A stretch of 64,000 nt of DNA from Lysinibacillus pakistanensis (GTDB lineage: Bacteria; Bacillota; Bacilli; Bacillales_A; Planococcaceae): the NCBI RefSeq assembly GCF_030123245.1, contig NZ_CP126101.1, positions 3,470,501 to 3,534,500 on the forward strand, given 5' to 3'. Below the pieces are notes generated by a model. That model did not search any database. It was not told the origin of the DNA and worked only from the letters and a program-made list of their open reading frames with translations. A program made the translations under genes and the position numbers. This document shows positions 14,663 through 26,985 of this stretch, piece by piece (position 1 is the first letter of the stretch; the number at the start of each line of letters is the position of its first letter).

Positions 14663-15604
14663 TTATTGTGGACGACGGGCGATGATTGCGACCCAGTCTT
14701 CCATTAGTAATACTTCTTCAATGACAAAGCCTGAAGCTTCTAGTGCCGCTTTGACATCATCACGTTTTGCGCCAATGATGCCTGAAGTGACATATAATCC
14801 ACCTGGTTTGACAATTGAAAATGCATCGTCAGTAAAGGATATAATAATTTCTGCTAAGATATTGGCAACAACGACATCAGCCGGCTCCTTCACTGTATCC
14901 AATAGGTTTCCATGAAATACAGATACTGTATCCTCAACTTTGTTTAACACAACATTCTCTTGCGCAGAGCGTACTGCTACTTCATCTAAATCAAGCGCAT
15001 GAACACTTTTAGCTCCAAGTAATGCGGCACCAATAGAAAGAACACCAGAACCCGTACCAATATCGATAACTGTGTCACCCTCTTTTACAACCCTTTCAAG
15101 CCCTTGCAGGCACATCACAGTTGTTGGGTGTGTTCCAGTACCAAATGCCATACCAGGATCTAATTCGATAATTAATTCATCTGTTGATACTGGAGTATAA
15201 TCTTCCCAGGTTGGCACAATTGTAAAGCGTTCAGAAATTTTCACAGGATGATAGTATTGCTTCCAAGCTGTTGCCCAGTCTTCCTCATTTACTTCTACAA
15301 TCGATACTACATTCTCCCCTATATCGATATTAAAGTTCGTTAGATTTGTGATAGCCGCTTTAATTTCTTCCACAGTTTCATTTAAAAAGCTAGACTCTGA
15401 TAAATAAGCCTTGACAATAACACCATCTTTGGGAAAATCCGCTTCATTTAGTGCATAAATTTCACCAAATTGATCCTCTCGTGGCTTAGCAAGTTCAGCC
15501 GAATCTTCAATAACAACACCACTTGCTCCAGCCTCATGCAAAATATTCGAAATTGCCTCTACCGCTTCATTCTTGGTATGAATGGATAACTCTGACCACT
15601 TCAC
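14663..15604 (-). CDS. prmA: Ribosomal protein L11 methyltransferase
   Basis: 313 residues, normal length for PrmA. The N-terminal third is the substrate-recognition domain ([20 protein letters not shown]). The methyltransferase domain follows with [15 protein letters not shown] and the SAM-binding motif [20 protein letters not shown], then NILAEI. It trimethylates ribosomal protein L11. The start is a GTG at 15604 in a purine-rich leader. It lies 21 bp after dnaJ, so the two are co-transcribed. Confidence 0.95.
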   Translation of the reverse strand: MKWSELSIHTKNEAVEAISNILHEAGASGVVIEDSAELAKPREDQFGEIYALNEADFPKDGVIVKAYLSESSFLNETVEEIKAAITNLTNFNIDIGENVVSIVEVNEEDWATAWKQYYHPVKISERFTIVPTWEDYTPVSTDELIIELDPGMAFGTGTHPTTVMCLQGLERVVKEGDTVIDIGTGSGVLSIGAALLGAKSVHALDLDEVAVRSAQENVVLNKVEDTVSVFHGNLLDTVKEPADVVVANILAEIIISFTDDAFSIVKPGGLYVTSGIIGAKRDDVKAALEASGFVIEEVLLMEDWVAIIARRPQ

Positions 15605-15625
15605 GTAGCTCTTCAGCTCCTCTAG

Positions 15626-16750
15626 TTATTCGCCTTGGAATTTTTTCTTGATTTTATCAAATAGTGAGCTTCCTTGTTCCTCAGGAATATCACCACTAAT
15701 TTCAGCAAATTCGCGTAGCAGTTGTTTTTGTCTTTCTGTTAACTTTTCTGGTGTGACAACTTTGACAGTAACATATTGATTACCAGTACCATAGCCATGT
15801 ACATTTTTTACACCTTTGTCTTTAAGGCGGAATTGAGCACCTGACTGTGTCCCTGCTGGAATTCGTAATTTTACTTTCCCATGGACAGTTGGTACTTCAA
15901 TTTCATCACCAAGAGCTGCTTGAGGGAATGTTAGCTTCAGTTCATAATAAATATCGTCGCCATCACGTTCAAACTCATTATGCCCTTGCACACGGAACAT
16001 TATATATAAATCTCCCGCTGGTCCTCCATTTATACCCGGCTCTCCCTGACCAGTTACACGAATTTGTTGGCCATCGTCAACCCCTGCTGGAATTGTTACT
16101 TTAATTTTCTTACGTTTTTGTACTTTTCCTTCTCCACGACATGTTGAACATTTTTCTTTAATGATTTTTCCAGTACCATGACATGTTGAACAAGTACGAC
16201 GATTCATCATACGGCCAAATGGAGTATCCACAGCTTGATTTACTTGACCAGCACCATTACATGTTGAACATGTTTCTGACTTAGTTCCTGGTTTTGCACC
16301 CGAACCATGACAAGTATCGCAGGTTTCATCCTTCGGAATTTCGATTTCTGTTTCTTTCCCGAAAATCGCTTCTTCAAATTTAATATTCATACGATATTGT
16401 AGATCATCACCCTTGCGTGGTGCATTCGGGTCCTGACGACGACCTCCACCACCAAAGAATGAGCTGAAAATATCCTCGAAGCCGCCAAAGCCGCCTCCTC
16501 CGAAGCCACCACCACCAAAGCCAGCATTTGGATCCTCATGACCAAATTGATCGTAGCGCGCCTTCTTCTGATCATCACTTAGCACTTCATAAGCTTCAGC
16601 GATTTCTTTGAATTTTTCATCTGCACCTGGCTCTTTATTTAAATCAGGGTGATATTGTTTTGATAATTTACGATATGCTTTTTTAATATCATCTTTTGAA
16701 GCTGATTTGGTTAAACCAAGCACCTCGTAGTAATCGCGTTTTTCCATCAT
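15626..16750 (-). CDS. dnaJ: Chaperone DnaJ (Hsp40)
   Basis: 374 residues. J domain at 1-70 with the HPD motif ([20 protein letters not shown]), then a Gly/Phe-rich linker ([20 protein letters not shown]). Four CxxCxGxG zinc-finger repeats ([36 protein letters not shown]) and the C-terminal substrate-binding and dimerisation domains follow. It stimulates DnaK ATPase and delivers unfolded clients. Two adjacent ATGs are possible after GGAGTG; either gives a normal protein. It lies 200 bp after dnaK with a terminator hairpin between. Confidence 0.97.
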   Translation of the reverse strand: MMEKRDYYEVLGLTKSASKDDIKKAYRKLSKQYHPDLNKEPGADEKFKEIAEAYEVLSDDQKKARYDQFGHEDPNAGFGGGGFGGGGFGGFEDIFSSFFGGGGRRQDPNAPRKGDDLQYRMNIKFEEAIFGKETEIEIPKDETCDTCHGSGAKPGTKSETCSTCNGAGQVNQAVDTPFGRMMNRRTCSTCHGTGKIIKEKCSTCRGEGKVQKRKKIKVTIPAGVDDGQQIRVTGQGEPGINGGPAGDLYIMFRVQGHNEFERDGDDIYYELKLTFPQAALGDEIEVPTVHGKVKLRIPAGTQSGAQFRLKDKGVKNVHGYGTGNQYVTVKVVTPEKLTERQKQLLREFAEISGDIPEEQGSSLFDKIKKKFQGE

Positions 16751-16897
16751 TCACACTCCGCTCTTTTTGCATAAAATCTATTGTACCATGCAGTTAAATA
16801 AACTGCCTCTATTTTTGTTGTAAATTATTTATTAATAAATGAGAAACATATTGTTCTCAGTTATTATGTAAAGCTTATCATACCGCTTTTAATAAAG

Positions 16898-16934
16898 AGA
16901 AAAGCCAAAGCCGCAAGCGGTCTTTGGCTTTTCA
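16898..16934 (-). terminator. Terminator after dnaK
   Basis: AAAAGCCAAAG and CTTTGGCTTTT form a perfect hairpin with a CCGC-AAGCGG top. Read-through would be needed for dnaJ, or dnaJ has its own promoter. This would keep DnaK in excess over DnaJ. Confidence 0.75.
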
Positions 16935-16951
16935 CTTAACTGTGTTAACTC

Positions 16952-18805
<1,854 letters not shown>

Positions 18806-18868
18806 CTATTATTTAAACGCAAGGGATGCGTTTTCTAACTGATTTTAATTGACTAAATAGTGCTATGA

Positions 18869-19453
18869 CTATTCGTTCACAGATACCATTGATGGGCGTA
18901 ATACACGATCCTTTAAGATATATCCTTTTTGCAGTTCGCGTAAAACAACACCAGTCTCTTTTTCACTATCTTGTTCCTGCATGACAGCTTGGTGAATATT
19001 TGGATCAAATGGCTCACCTTCTGCTTTAATCACTTGCAGACCTTCCTTCTCTGTTGCTTCAATCAGAGAACGATAGACCATCTCAATGCCTTTTACAATA
19101 GAAGCAGCTTCTTCAGACGTTGCTTCCACTTGTAAGGCACGCTCAAAATTATCTAGTACTGGCAGTAAATCTGATAATAAGCTTTGAGCACGGTATTTCT
19201 CTGCTGCCTCCCGATCTAGCTGATTGCGACGACGCATATTATCAAAGTCAGCGCGTAGGCGTAGATGACGATTTTCCTCGTCGTCTAGCTTTGCTTGTAA
19301 CTCTGCAAGCTTTGCCTCGTATTGCTCTTCAATCGTCAATTCTGCTTCTTGCTGTTCAATTACATCATTTTCTGTAGATACATTTTCAGCTTGTACATTG
19401 TCATCCTGTACTTTTTCTTGTACAAGATCCTTGTTTTCAGTTGTTTCAGTCAC
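18869..19453 (-). CDS. grpE: Nucleotide exchange factor GrpE
   Basis: 194 residues from a GTG at 19453, chosen because AGGAGG lies 6 nt upstream; upstream in-frame ATGs overlap that site. An acidic disordered head comes first, then the long dimerising coiled coil ([20 protein letters not shown]). The beta-wing head follows, with the family signature [20 protein letters not shown]. GrpE releases ADP from DnaK. It lies 17 bp after hrcA. Confidence 0.97.
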   Translation of the reverse strand: MTETTENKDLVQEKVQDDNVQAENVSTENDVIEQQEAELTIEEQYEAKLAELQAKLDDEENRHLRLRADFDNMRRRNQLDREAAEKYRAQSLLSDLLPVLDNFERALQVEATSEEAASIVKGIEMVYRSLIEATEKEGLQVIKAEGEPFDPNIHQAVMQEQDSEKETGVVLRELQKGYILKDRVLRPSMVSVNE

Positions 19454-19470
19454 TTGAATCCTCCTCATTA

Positions 19471-20499
19471 TCAATCACTACGATTCTTCGTAAAGGCCTG
19501 TGTTAAATCCATGCGCAATACGTCTAGTAAAGCAACAACACGTTTGTAATCCATCCGTGTTGGACCAATAATCGCAATAGCCCCTTGTTGATCTTCACCA
19601 ATTGAATAAGTGGTCGTAATGACACTACAGTTTTCCATTTCTAGTTGTTTATTTTCAGAGCCTATACGAATTTGAATGCCCGATTCATTGGGATGGAAAA
19701 GCGATTGCACTTGGCTGTTCGTTTCCATTAAGTCCAAAATCATCCGGACTTTATTTAAATCGTGGAATTCGGGCTGGTTGAACATATTTGTTTTTCCACC
19801 ATAGAAAATTTTACTTTCTGAATTATGCATCGTGGCTGTAACAAGTGAGCGAATAAAGTCATCCGCAGATCTCACATGTTGCTGTAAAACAGCTAACACT
19901 TCAGCCTCAAGCTTTGTATGAAGATCTTCTAATGACACACCGATTAAGCGTTCATTTAAAATATTAACCATCTTCTCTAATTCAGAAGCGGTAAAATCTG
20001 GAGGTAAACTAAACATTCGATTTTCCACATGCCCGTTATTCGTTACGATAATCGCTACTGCTGTATCACTAGAGAGCGGCACAATTGAGAATCGTTTAAC
20101 ACGATGTCTTTGTACATCAGGTCCTAAAAGAATCGATGTATAAGATGTCAGCTCTGATAAAATATTGGCTGATTTTCGGATAATATGCTCTACTTCTACT
20201 AGGCGATCATTAAAAATTGATTGGATTTGCTGAATATCCCTAGAATTAATCCCCTGTGGACTCAACAAATGATCTACATAAAATCTATAACCCTTTTCCG
20301 AAGGCACTCGACCAGAGGAAGTATGTGTTTTTTCTAAAAAACCTAATTCCTCCAAATCCGCCATTTCATTTCGAATTGTGGCTGGACTAAATGTAATCTC
20401 TTGCTTTTTGGAGATCTGGCGAGAACCTACCGGCTGTGCAAACATAATAAAGTCGTCTACAATGACTTGCAATATCTGTAGTTGCCGATTTGTTAGCAT
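19471..20499 (-). CDS. hrcA: Heat-inducible transcription repressor HrcA
   Basis: 342 residues from ATG 20499, preceded by AGAGGTGA. Upstream in-frame starts fall inside the CIRCE operator and are rejected. N-terminal winged helix ([40 protein letters not shown]), then the GAF-like dimerisation domain ([20 protein letters not shown]) and C-terminal part. HrcA binds CIRCE and represses its own operon at normal temperature, assisted by GroEL. First gene of hrcA-grpE-dnaK-dnaJ-prmA-rsmE. Confidence 0.97.
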   Translation of the reverse strand: MLTNRQLQILQVIVDDFIMFAQPVGSRQISKKQEITFSPATIRNEMADLEELGFLEKTHTSSGRVPSEKGYRFYVDHLLSPQGINSRDIQQIQSIFNDRLVEVEHIIRKSANILSELTSYTSILLGPDVQRHRVKRFSIVPLSSDTAVAIIVTNNGHVENRMFSLPPDFTASELEKMVNILNERLIGVSLEDLHTKLEAEVLAVLQQHVRSADDFIRSLVTATMHNSESKIFYGGKTNMFNQPEFHDLNKVRMILDLMETNSQVQSLFHPNESGIQIRIGSENKQLEMENCSVITTTYSIGEDQQGAIAIIGPTRMDYKRVVALLDVLRMDLTQAFTKNRSD

Positions 20500-20513
20500 G
20501 ATTATCACCTCTG

Positions 20514-20540
20514 TTAGCACTCAACTAAGAAGAGTGCTAA
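20514..20540 (-). promoter_or_regulatory. CIRCE operator
   Basis: TTAGCACTC, nine bases, GAGTGCTAA: a perfect match to the CIRCE inverted repeat bound by HrcA. It is located between the promoter and hrcA. No second copy was seen in the window. Confidence 0.97.
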
Positions 20541-20550
20541 TACTATTATT

Positions 20551-20579
20551 AAGTTATCAAATCCCACATTTTATGTCAA
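20551..20579 (-). promoter_or_regulatory. SigA promoter of the hrcA operon
   Basis: Minus-strand TTGACA (20579-20574), 17-bp spacer, TAACTT (20556-20551). The -35 is perfect and the -10 weak. CIRCE follows directly, so repressor binding would block initiation. Confidence 0.7.
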
Positions 20580-20588
20580 CGAAATCGC

Positions 20589-21734
20589 TCAATCTTCTAG
20601 CAAAAATTGTTGAAATACTTCATTCCCTACAAATCGACCTTTTCGTGTCAGATGAATTCTATTCGTATCGTGTTCCAAAAGACCTTCTGATACTAACTTT
20701 TCGATAACATGACGATAACGTGTAAGCATCGTTTCATTAAATTTCTCTTCATATATATGGTGTAATACTCCCTCTGTTTTTCGCAGACCTAAAAACATTT
20801 GTTCTTCGCGTTTTTCATTCTCTGTCACAATATGCTCATAGACAATTGGTAAATCACCTTTGTTTACTGCATCAATATATTTTTTTAATGGTCCATGATT
20901 GGAATAACGGATACCAGCAACATATCCATGTGCACCAGCACCAAAGCCTGCATATTCATCGTTTTCCCAATAAATTTTGTTATGACTAGAGCTGAAACCA
21001 GATTGCGCGAAGTTACTTATTTCATATTGTTGCAGCCCATGAGCCTCCATCTGTTCCATCAATACATCATACATATCTGCCTCAAGATCTTCGGGTGGTA
21101 AATGCAGTTTCCCCTTTGTATATTGATTATAAAATATCGTTTTTGGCTCTACTATTAATGAGTATGCGGAAATATGCGGTAACTCCAAGGCAAAGGCCTT
21201 TGCTAAGGAGTCCTCCCATTGTGCCATTGTTTGCCCAGGCAGACCATACATTAAATCTATGCTTATATTGTGAAAGCCAACCTTTTTCGCCAAGGCAATT
21301 GTTTCATAAACATGTTCGTTACTATGAGTACGTCCAATTTTCTTTAATAATGTCTGGTCAAAGGACTGCACCCCCATACTTAAACGATTGACACCTCCAG
21401 CAAATAATGCCTGCAATTTCGCCTCTGAGAGCTCGTCCGGATTTGCCTCTGATGTAAATTCTGTCACACTGTCCATAGGAATATACGTACGAATCAGCCC
21501 AAGAAGTTTTTCTAATTGCTCAGGTGATAACGCAGTCGGTGTTCCACCACCGAGAAAGATCGTTTCGATTTGTTTAAAATGGTCAGGATACTTTTGTATG
21601 GCAAGCGCCATCTCCTTGCCCAGGGTTTCTATATATTCATCAACTGGTTGATTTTTGAAATAAAATTTATTGAAATCACAATAATTACAAATTTGATGAC
21701 AAAAAGGAATATGAATGTAAACACCTCGTGCCAT
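20589..21734 (-). CDS. hemW: Radical SAM heme chaperone HemW
   Basis: 381 residues. The radical SAM cluster motif is CHQICNYC near residue 12 (YIHIPFCHQICNYCDFNKFY). GGGTPTAL and the FTSEANPDEL/GVNRLSMGVQSF motifs follow, and the C-terminal HemN-like domain (FLGLRKTEGV) ends the protein. HemW was long annotated as coproporphyrinogen dehydrogenase but lacks that enzyme's extended N-terminus. Family members bind heme and deliver it to proteins. In B. subtilis it lies between lepA and hrcA. Here hrcA is next to it but lepA is about 27 kb away. Confidence 0.93.
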   Translation of the reverse strand: MARGVYIHIPFCHQICNYCDFNKFYFKNQPVDEYIETLGKEMALAIQKYPDHFKQIETIFLGGGTPTALSPEQLEKLLGLIRTYIPMDSVTEFTSEANPDELSEAKLQALFAGGVNRLSMGVQSFDQTLLKKIGRTHSNEHVYETIALAKKVGFHNISIDLMYGLPGQTMAQWEDSLAKAFALELPHISAYSLIVEPKTIFYNQYTKGKLHLPPEDLEADMYDVLMEQMEAHGLQQYEISNFAQSGFSSSHNKIYWENDEYAGFGAGAHGYVAGIRYSNHGPLKKYIDAVNKGDLPIVYEHIVTENEKREEQMFLGLRKTEGVLHHIYEEKFNETMLTRYRHVIEKLVSEGLLEHDTNRIHLTRKGRFVGNEVFQQFLLED

Positions 21735-21867
21735 AGCTATCCCTTCTTTCTGATAAAGTCTTTTTCCATTTTTACATTATAAACAAACAAAGAATAGAAC
21801 GCCATGAATCCATCTAAGAAAAGTATGTGTATCAATTGGCAGTTCATAGGATCCATTTTCCACAAAA

Positions 21868-21904
21868 AAATCAAAACCATAAAGATTCATGGTTTTGATT
21901 TAGA
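21868..21904 (-). terminator. Terminator after the chromate transporter
   Basis: AATCAAAACCAT and ATGGTTTTGATT form a 12-bp perfect stem; A/T runs flank both sides. Confidence 0.75.
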
Positions 21905-21914
21905 AAATGTATTT

Positions 21915-23075
21915 TTAATAACGTATAATTCCTATGCAAAGACCAATGATTACTAATAAATAAGGCGGTATTTTCCATCGCATTAAGCAGCATAAAAAGA
22001 TGGCAGATATAACAATGTCTAACCAATTTTCAATTGTCTCTGTAGCAATTGGATGAAAAAAAGCTGCTGCTAATATTCCAACAACGGCAGCATTTGCACC
22101 TGCTATTGCCCCTCTTAATCTTGGGAATTGATTTAACGCTAGCCAAAACGGCATTGCCCCAACTATAAGTAAAAAGGCAGGAAGAAAAATTGCTATTGTA
22201 GCAATAACGGCCCCAGGTACTCCAGCAATCATCATACCTATGTAAGAGGCAAACGTGAATAATGGACCAGGAACTGCCTGTGTCATTCCATAACCTGTAA
22301 TAAAATCAGAAGAACTCATTAGTCCACTTTGTACAAATTGAACTTCTAACAAAGGCAGTACTACATGACCGCCACCAAACACTAAGGCACCTGATAGATA
22401 AAACTTTTCAACCAATATAAACCATTCATATTGCATAAATGGACTAACAGCTGGTAAACCAATAAGGAGTAGGAAAAACAGTGATAATAAAATGAACCCT
22501 GCTTTTTTGGAAATAGGTACAACTGTTACATGTTGATTCATTTCCTTAGTGATTTTAATAAATCGAAAGCCTATGAGGGCAGCAAGACCTATCACCAATA
22601 CCTGTGATAATGAATGTACCCATAAAAGCACTACTCCAAGTGCAAACAAGGCAATTATTAAATGCCATATGCTAGAAATCAATTTCCTGGACATATCCAA
22701 AATAGCCTGTGCAACAATCGCAACAGCCACTAATTTTAAGCCATGGACCCAGCTCATATCTACATGCGTCGAAAAATATCCGAATGCAATCAGCAGCAAC
22801 ACTGACGGTAATGTAAAGCCAAGAAAAGAAATTACACTCCCAAATATTCCGCCTCTTAATAAGCCAATGCCCATTCCTACTTGACTCGATGCGGGACCAG
22901 GTAGAAATTGACTAAGTGCTACAAGCTGACTGTAATCATTTGCTGATAACCACTTACGTTTTTCAACATACTCATTTTGAAAATAACCTAAATGAGCAGT
23001 TGGACCACCAAAGGAAGTACAGCCTAATTTAAAGGAAACTAAAAAGATCTCCCATAATCTTCGCAACAACCTCAC
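21915..23075 (-). CDS. chrA: Chromate transporter, two-domain CHR family
   Basis: 386 residues made of two homologous hydrophobic halves. The first half has FKLGCTSFGGPTAHLGYFQN and LSQFLPGPASSQVGMGIG. The second has GGGHVVLPLLEVQFV and GYGMTQAVPGPLFTFASYIG. The paired GG(P/H) and PGP motifs define ChrA-type transporters, which export chromate from the cell. About ten membrane segments. The start is a GTG at 23075. It is the first gene of the accessory block after hemW and has its own terminator. Confidence 0.9.
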   Translation of the reverse strand: MRLLRRLWEIFLVSFKLGCTSFGGPTAHLGYFQNEYVEKRKWLSANDYSQLVALSQFLPGPASSQVGMGIGLLRGGIFGSVISFLGFTLPSVLLLIAFGYFSTHVDMSWVHGLKLVAVAIVAQAILDMSRKLISSIWHLIIALFALGVVLLWVHSLSQVLVIGLAALIGFRFIKITKEMNQHVTVVPISKKAGFILLSLFFLLLIGLPAVSPFMQYEWFILVEKFYLSGALVFGGGHVVLPLLEVQFVQSGLMSSSDFITGYGMTQAVPGPLFTFASYIGMMIAGVPGAVIATIAIFLPAFLLIVGAMPFWLALNQFPRLRGAIAGANAAVVGILAAAFFHPIATETIENWLDIVISAIFLCCLMRWKIPPYLLVIIGLCIGIIRY

Positions 23076-23162
23076 TTCTTTCCATGTAATATATCATTAT
23101 CTTACATGGTGTAACCGTGTTTTTAGATTAAAGTATTGTAAAGATTGAAATAAGCATTTTTC

Positions 23163-24008
23163 TTATTTTTTTGTCATTTTAATTTTAGAACCAAGCTCAT
23201 TTCCATCTGTAGCAATTGGAATTAAATGATAAGTTTTTTCTGTCAAATATAGGGCGTCAAGGCGAACTCCCCATTTTGTATTGTCCTCATTTAATGGATA
23301 CGCAGCGTTAAGGCGCCATAATTCACCTGATGTAGATTGAATATTAAATTGTATGGCATTATTCAATAGGGCTGTGTCAGAATGAAAATAAATTGTTGTT
23401 GATATTGGTGTAGAAACAACCCTGTCAATCGTTATTTGTTGGCCATCTATTAGCTTCAACTTTTTTTTAACTGAAAAAACGTTCCTATCATTTTGTAAGT
23501 GCTTCTGTGATGCTTCTACTTGAAAGTTCCATGGCTCGTCAATCTCCTTTTTTCCGTTCCAGTCGTTATAGCGAATATCTAAATTTAATGTTTCATCCTT
23601 TGGTAATTCGCTTAGTTTAACACTGCTATAAATGGTATAGGTTTTATCCGATTGCGCAATGGACTGCCCTCCATTTCTTACTGTAAACTCTTTTCCATTA
23701 ATCAATACTTGTGGAAAAAAGAAAATTTGATAGTCGAAATGTGTATCGTTTTCTGGTTTAAAGGTGGCATTTAATAAAATCTGATTGTCATCCACTATTA
23801 CTTCATTCAAGGTCAAACTTCCAAGGCTATTTTCAGTGGTTTTACCGACAACTGTTTTATAGGTTTCAAAATTTAAATCCTTATTAAATAAATAATAAAA
23901 AACAATTACACCAATCACCAATATTAAAAATAACACTACAACAAACCATATTTTGTGCAATCGACTCCCCTTCGACTGACCTTCAACTAGAAGCATATCA
24001 TTAGACAC
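23163..24008 (-). CDS. Membrane-anchored DUF4179/DUF5643-like protein
   Basis: 281 residues. A short cytoplasmic head, one membrane helix at about 20-42 (IWFVVVLFLILVIGVIVFYY), then an extracytoplasmic beta-rich part with GSLTLNEVIVDDNQILLNAT, typical of DUF4179, and a second beta domain like DUF5643. Such ectodomains are usually found on anti-sigma factors of ECF systems. No ECF sigma gene and no clear cytoplasmic anti-sigma domain are present here, so it may be a stray paralogue. The start is a GTG with GAGGTG upstream. Function unknown. Confidence 0.6.
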   Translation of the reverse strand: MSNDMLLVEGQSKGSRLHKIWFVVVLFLILVIGVIVFYYLFNKDLNFETYKTVVGKTTENSLGSLTLNEVIVDDNQILLNATFKPENDTHFDYQIFFFPQVLINGKEFTVRNGGQSIAQSDKTYTIYSSVKLSELPKDETLNLDIRYNDWNGKKEIDEPWNFQVEASQKHLQNDRNVFSVKKKLKLIDGQQITIDRVVSTPISTTIYFHSDTALLNNAIQFNIQSTSGELWRLNAAYPLNEDNTKWGVRLDALYLTEKTYHLIPIATDGNELGSKIKMTKK

Positions 24009-24187
24009 ATGTACACCTCATTTTTCAGAAAGTTATTTACACAATTATTGTAGTTATTAGGGGAACATTATATAACCTTTAAGACTTAATGTTTGTCATA
24101 CCGTATCTTCTCATACAATGGGTATTGATCAATAACAAATTTGTGTAAGGCTTTTTTTGGAATTAAATAAATAGCAGGGAGGGACTA

Positions 24188-24907
24188 ATGCTGAAAAAGA
24201 AAATTACTTATTTAGGAATTATTCTTTTTTTCATTGTTGTTTTAGCATTTGGTGCTTATAAGTTAATGAATGCTAGAGACTATCAACTTTTTGGCAAGAT
24301 TATCTCTCATATTGACACTACAGAAAAGGTTGTAGCATTAACTTTTGATGACGGTCCAACTAAAAATGTCAGTACCATTTTAACATTACTGGATGACTAC
24401 GATGCTAAAGCAACCTTTTTTTTAATTGGAAAAGATCTTGAAGAAAATTTAGAAGAGGGTAAAAAAATTGTGAATGCCGGTCATCAAATTGGCAATCATA
24501 CCTATTCACATAAGCGAATGGTTTTTAAAAGCCCTACCTTTTACAAAAATGAAATAGAAAAAACAGATGAACTTATAAAAAGTATTGGCTATCCAGATAT
24601 CCCGCCTGTTCGACCGCCGTATGGGAAAAAGCTAATTGGATTTCCACTTTATTTAAGTAAAACAAATCATGATACAATAACGTGGAATTTGGAGCCTGAC
24701 TCCTTCTATTCAACACCTGATGAAAAAATTAATTATGTGAAAGAACATATTCAATCTGGCTCGATTATTTTAATGCATCCCATGTATGACAATACAGACA
24801 GTGAACTGCAAGCAATCGAAGGTATTTTGCAGTCACTTACTGAGGATGGATACCGCTTTGTCACCATTAAAGAACTTCAGGATAAATCTGAGAATCTGCA
24901 CAAATGA
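24188..24907 (+). CDS. Polysaccharide deacetylase (NodB homology)
   Basis: 239 residues. Signal-anchor helix at about 5-25 (ITYLGIILFFIVVLAFGAYK), then the carbohydrate esterase 4 domain: motif 1 ALTFDDGPT, motif 2 HQIGNHTYSH with the zinc-binding His pair, motif 3 RPPYG, and C-terminal SIILMHP. These are the catalytic Asp, zinc ligands and His of peptidoglycan or chitooligosaccharide deacetylases acting outside the membrane. GGGAGG precedes the ATG. A terminator overlaps its last codons. The exact substrate cannot be told from sequence. Confidence 0.88.
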   Translation: MLKKKITYLGIILFFIVVLAFGAYKLMNARDYQLFGKIISHIDTTEKVVALTFDDGPTKNVSTILTLLDDYDAKATFFLIGKDLEENLEEGKKIVNAGHQIGNHTYSHKRMVFKSPTFYKNEIEKTDELIKSIGYPDIPPVRPPYGKKLIGFPLYLSKTNHDTITWNLEPDSFYSTPDEKINYVKEHIQSGSIILMHPMYDNTDSELQAIEGILQSLTEDGYRFVTIKELQDKSENLHK

Positions 24908-24922
24908 GGCAGATTCTTTTTT
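24891..24922 (+). terminator. Terminator of the deacetylase gene
   Basis: GAATCTGC pairs with GCAGATTC, followed by six T residues. The left arm is within the CDS. Confidence 0.75.
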
Positions 24923-25341
24923 CATGTATAGCAGATTACTATTTACAGAGTTTCGATCTATTTAACAACCTTTATTATAATTAGTCAAAAAGTATTATAA
25001 TTTTCTTATTATTAATATTATTTTAAAATTATTATAAGAATAGTATTTTAAAAACATTCATTTTTCCTCATAAAATCCCACTATCCTCACTTTTGTAATT
25101 TTCTCCTTAACAACCGCACAAAAAACCTTTAAAATACAACCTTTCTAAAATTAATTAATCACTAATACATTTTCTATATTTCCCCTTAAATAAATTGGAT
25201 TATTCAGAAATGTAAAATAATATTTTTTCAGGAAAATATAAATTCATTTTTTGTTATTATATGTTATTATAACTTTAGAAAAACGGCCTATTTTCAAGAA
25301 ATGAAAAATAGAGGAAATATGAACTACAAAGGATGATGAAT
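24923..25341. other. AT-rich intergenic region
   Basis: Over 400 bp of strongly AT-rich DNA with poly-A/T tracts and no plausible frame or strong hairpin. It presumably holds the promoter of the decarboxylase gene; no confident -35/-10 pair was picked. Confidence 0.4.
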
Positions 25342-26985
25342 ATGAAAAAAATCCAACAATTATTCCAAAGCGAAGATGGAAATATCCAGCAAAGGGAGAA
25401 TTTTTTATCCCTATTAGAGAAAATTGTTTCCTCTCTAGATGCATTAAAGAATCCCAATAAAACGTCTCTTGGACCAATGAAAGAGCGTTCCTCTAATTTC
25501 TATCAAGAATTAATGCAAGACAATCAAATAGCAAATACAGGGGTTGGGCTCAATCAGGTTGTGGAAGAACTTACACAGTTGATGCAAGGACACCCTTATC
25601 ATACGCGTAATTTTGTCACGAATGTATTACCAATGGCTAGTATCCCTGGTATATTGGGCCAGTTTACAAATGCCCTTTTGAACGGTAACAATCTATGGGA
25701 TGTTTATGGACCTGCTGCTGCAGAGTGTGAAGTAAAAGTTGTAGCGATGATGTCGAAGTTAGTAGGCTATGACTACACTAAGAGCTTTGGCTATACAACT
25801 TGGGGAGGACAAGGGGCTGTATTTAGTGGTCTTCGTCTTGCCATTGCTAAGCAATTTCCACAGGCAAAGGAAGAGGGTATTCCAAATAATTTATATTGCT
25901 TTGCATCAGAAAATGCACATTATAGCCTATTAAAATCGATTGAAGCGGTAGGTATAGGAAGTAAGCATTTAGTACGTGTAAAAGCTGGAAAAGACCATTC
26001 CATGGATATTAATGACTTACAGGCACGTATGACAGAGGTTATTGAAAATGGTGGAATCCCAGTCTATGTAGTAGCTACAACAGGCGCTACGGATCAATTT
26101 GCCATTGATGATGTACAAGCCATTAAGGAAGTCACTATAGGTCTTGAGAAAAAATATGCCTTACAACCGATACATATCCATGCTGATTCCGCTTTGGGAG
26201 GCTTTTACGCATTTTTCAACGATTACGACTTTACTGCCAATCCCCTTCAGCTAGAGGCAGAGGTATTACAGGGATTGAGACATATTCGTACACGTATGCA
26301 GCATCTAGCAATTGCAGATAGCCTGTGCTTTGACTTCCAAAAGCTTGGTCAGACACCATATTTAACTAGCTTATTCCTTATAAAAGAGGGTAACAGTTTA
26401 CAGTTACTTGATATTGAGGACTTTGATACACCATACGTCGGCAATCGTGGTTATGGCTCCTACCATACAGGCTATACATTAGAGTGCTCACGAATGGGAA
26501 GTTCAATAGCTATTTATGCAGCTTTACAGGCATTTGGTAAAGAAGGCTATCAACAAATATTAGCCAATTATGTGCGTGTTAATTTAGCATTCCGTACACA
26601 ATTAGCGGAGCATGCACCTATGCTGCAAGTAGTAAATGGAACGAATATTGGACCCGTTACAGCCTTTCGTTTATATCCAGATGGCTATAACTGGCACACG
26701 GAGCAGGCAGGTTGCTATACACAAGACCAAATTGAATATATAAATGCGATTAATGCCTCTTTCTTTGAAATTATAGGTCAGGATCGAGACGAAGTATTTT
26801 TTGGTGATACAACACGTTTTTGTACTGTCCGCACAAGTGATACAAAGCAACAAATTCCAGTTGCAGCTGCAAAATTCTTTGCTATTTCTCCTTATACTGA
26901 AACAGAACATATCCATGCTATGGTTCATTTCCTGAAACAAAAACTGCAAGTATTGGAGGATGCCAAAGTTGAATATAATAAATAA
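25342..26985 (+). CDS. PLP-dependent group II amino acid decarboxylase
   Basis: 547 residues from the third of three clustered ATGs, which has AAAGG at 9 nt. The fold-type I PLP signature is present: [16 protein letters not shown] before the cofactor loop, [10 protein letters not shown] with the Asp that contacts the pyridine nitrogen, and [11 protein letters not shown] containing the likely Schiff-base Lys. The family includes glutamate, aspartate, diaminobutyrate and aromatic amino acid decarboxylases; I cannot assign the substrate. Its 3' end overlaps the chemoreceptor gene, implying co-transcription and perhaps a shared ligand. Confidence 0.8.
   Translation: MKKIQQLFQSEDGNIQQRENFLSLLEKIVSSLDALKNPNKTSLGPMKERSSNFYQELMQDNQIANTGVGLNQVVEELTQLMQGHPYHTRNFVTNVLPMASIPGILGQFTNALLNGNNLWDVYGPAAAECEVKVVAMMSKLVGYDYTKSFGYTTWGGQGAVFSGLRLAIAKQFPQAKEEGIPNNLYCFASENAHYSLLKSIEAVGIGSKHLVRVKAGKDHSMDINDLQARMTEVIENGGIPVYVVATTGATDQFAIDDVQAIKEVTIGLEKKYALQPIHIHADSALGGFYAFFNDYDFTANPLQLEAEVLQGLRHIRTRMQHLAIADSLCFDFQKLGQTPYLTSLFLIKEGNSLQLLDIEDFDTPYVGNRGYGSYHTGYTLECSRMGSSIAIYAALQAFGKEGYQQILANYVRVNLAFRTQLAEHAPMLQVVNGTNIGPVTAFRLYPDGYNWHTEQAGCYTQDQIEYINAINASFFEIIGQDRDEVFFGDTTRFCTVRTSDTKQQIPVAAAKFFAISPYTETEHIHAMVHFLKQKLQVLEDAKVEYNK

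Noticed and set aside
20500..20520. Longer HrcA N-terminus
   Set aside because: The extension lies across the CIRCE operator and lacks a ribosome binding site; ATG 20499 follows AGAGGTGA.
23163..24008. Anti-sigma factor
   Set aside because: The ectodomain fits but no ECF sigma gene or cytoplasmic anti-sigma domain is present.
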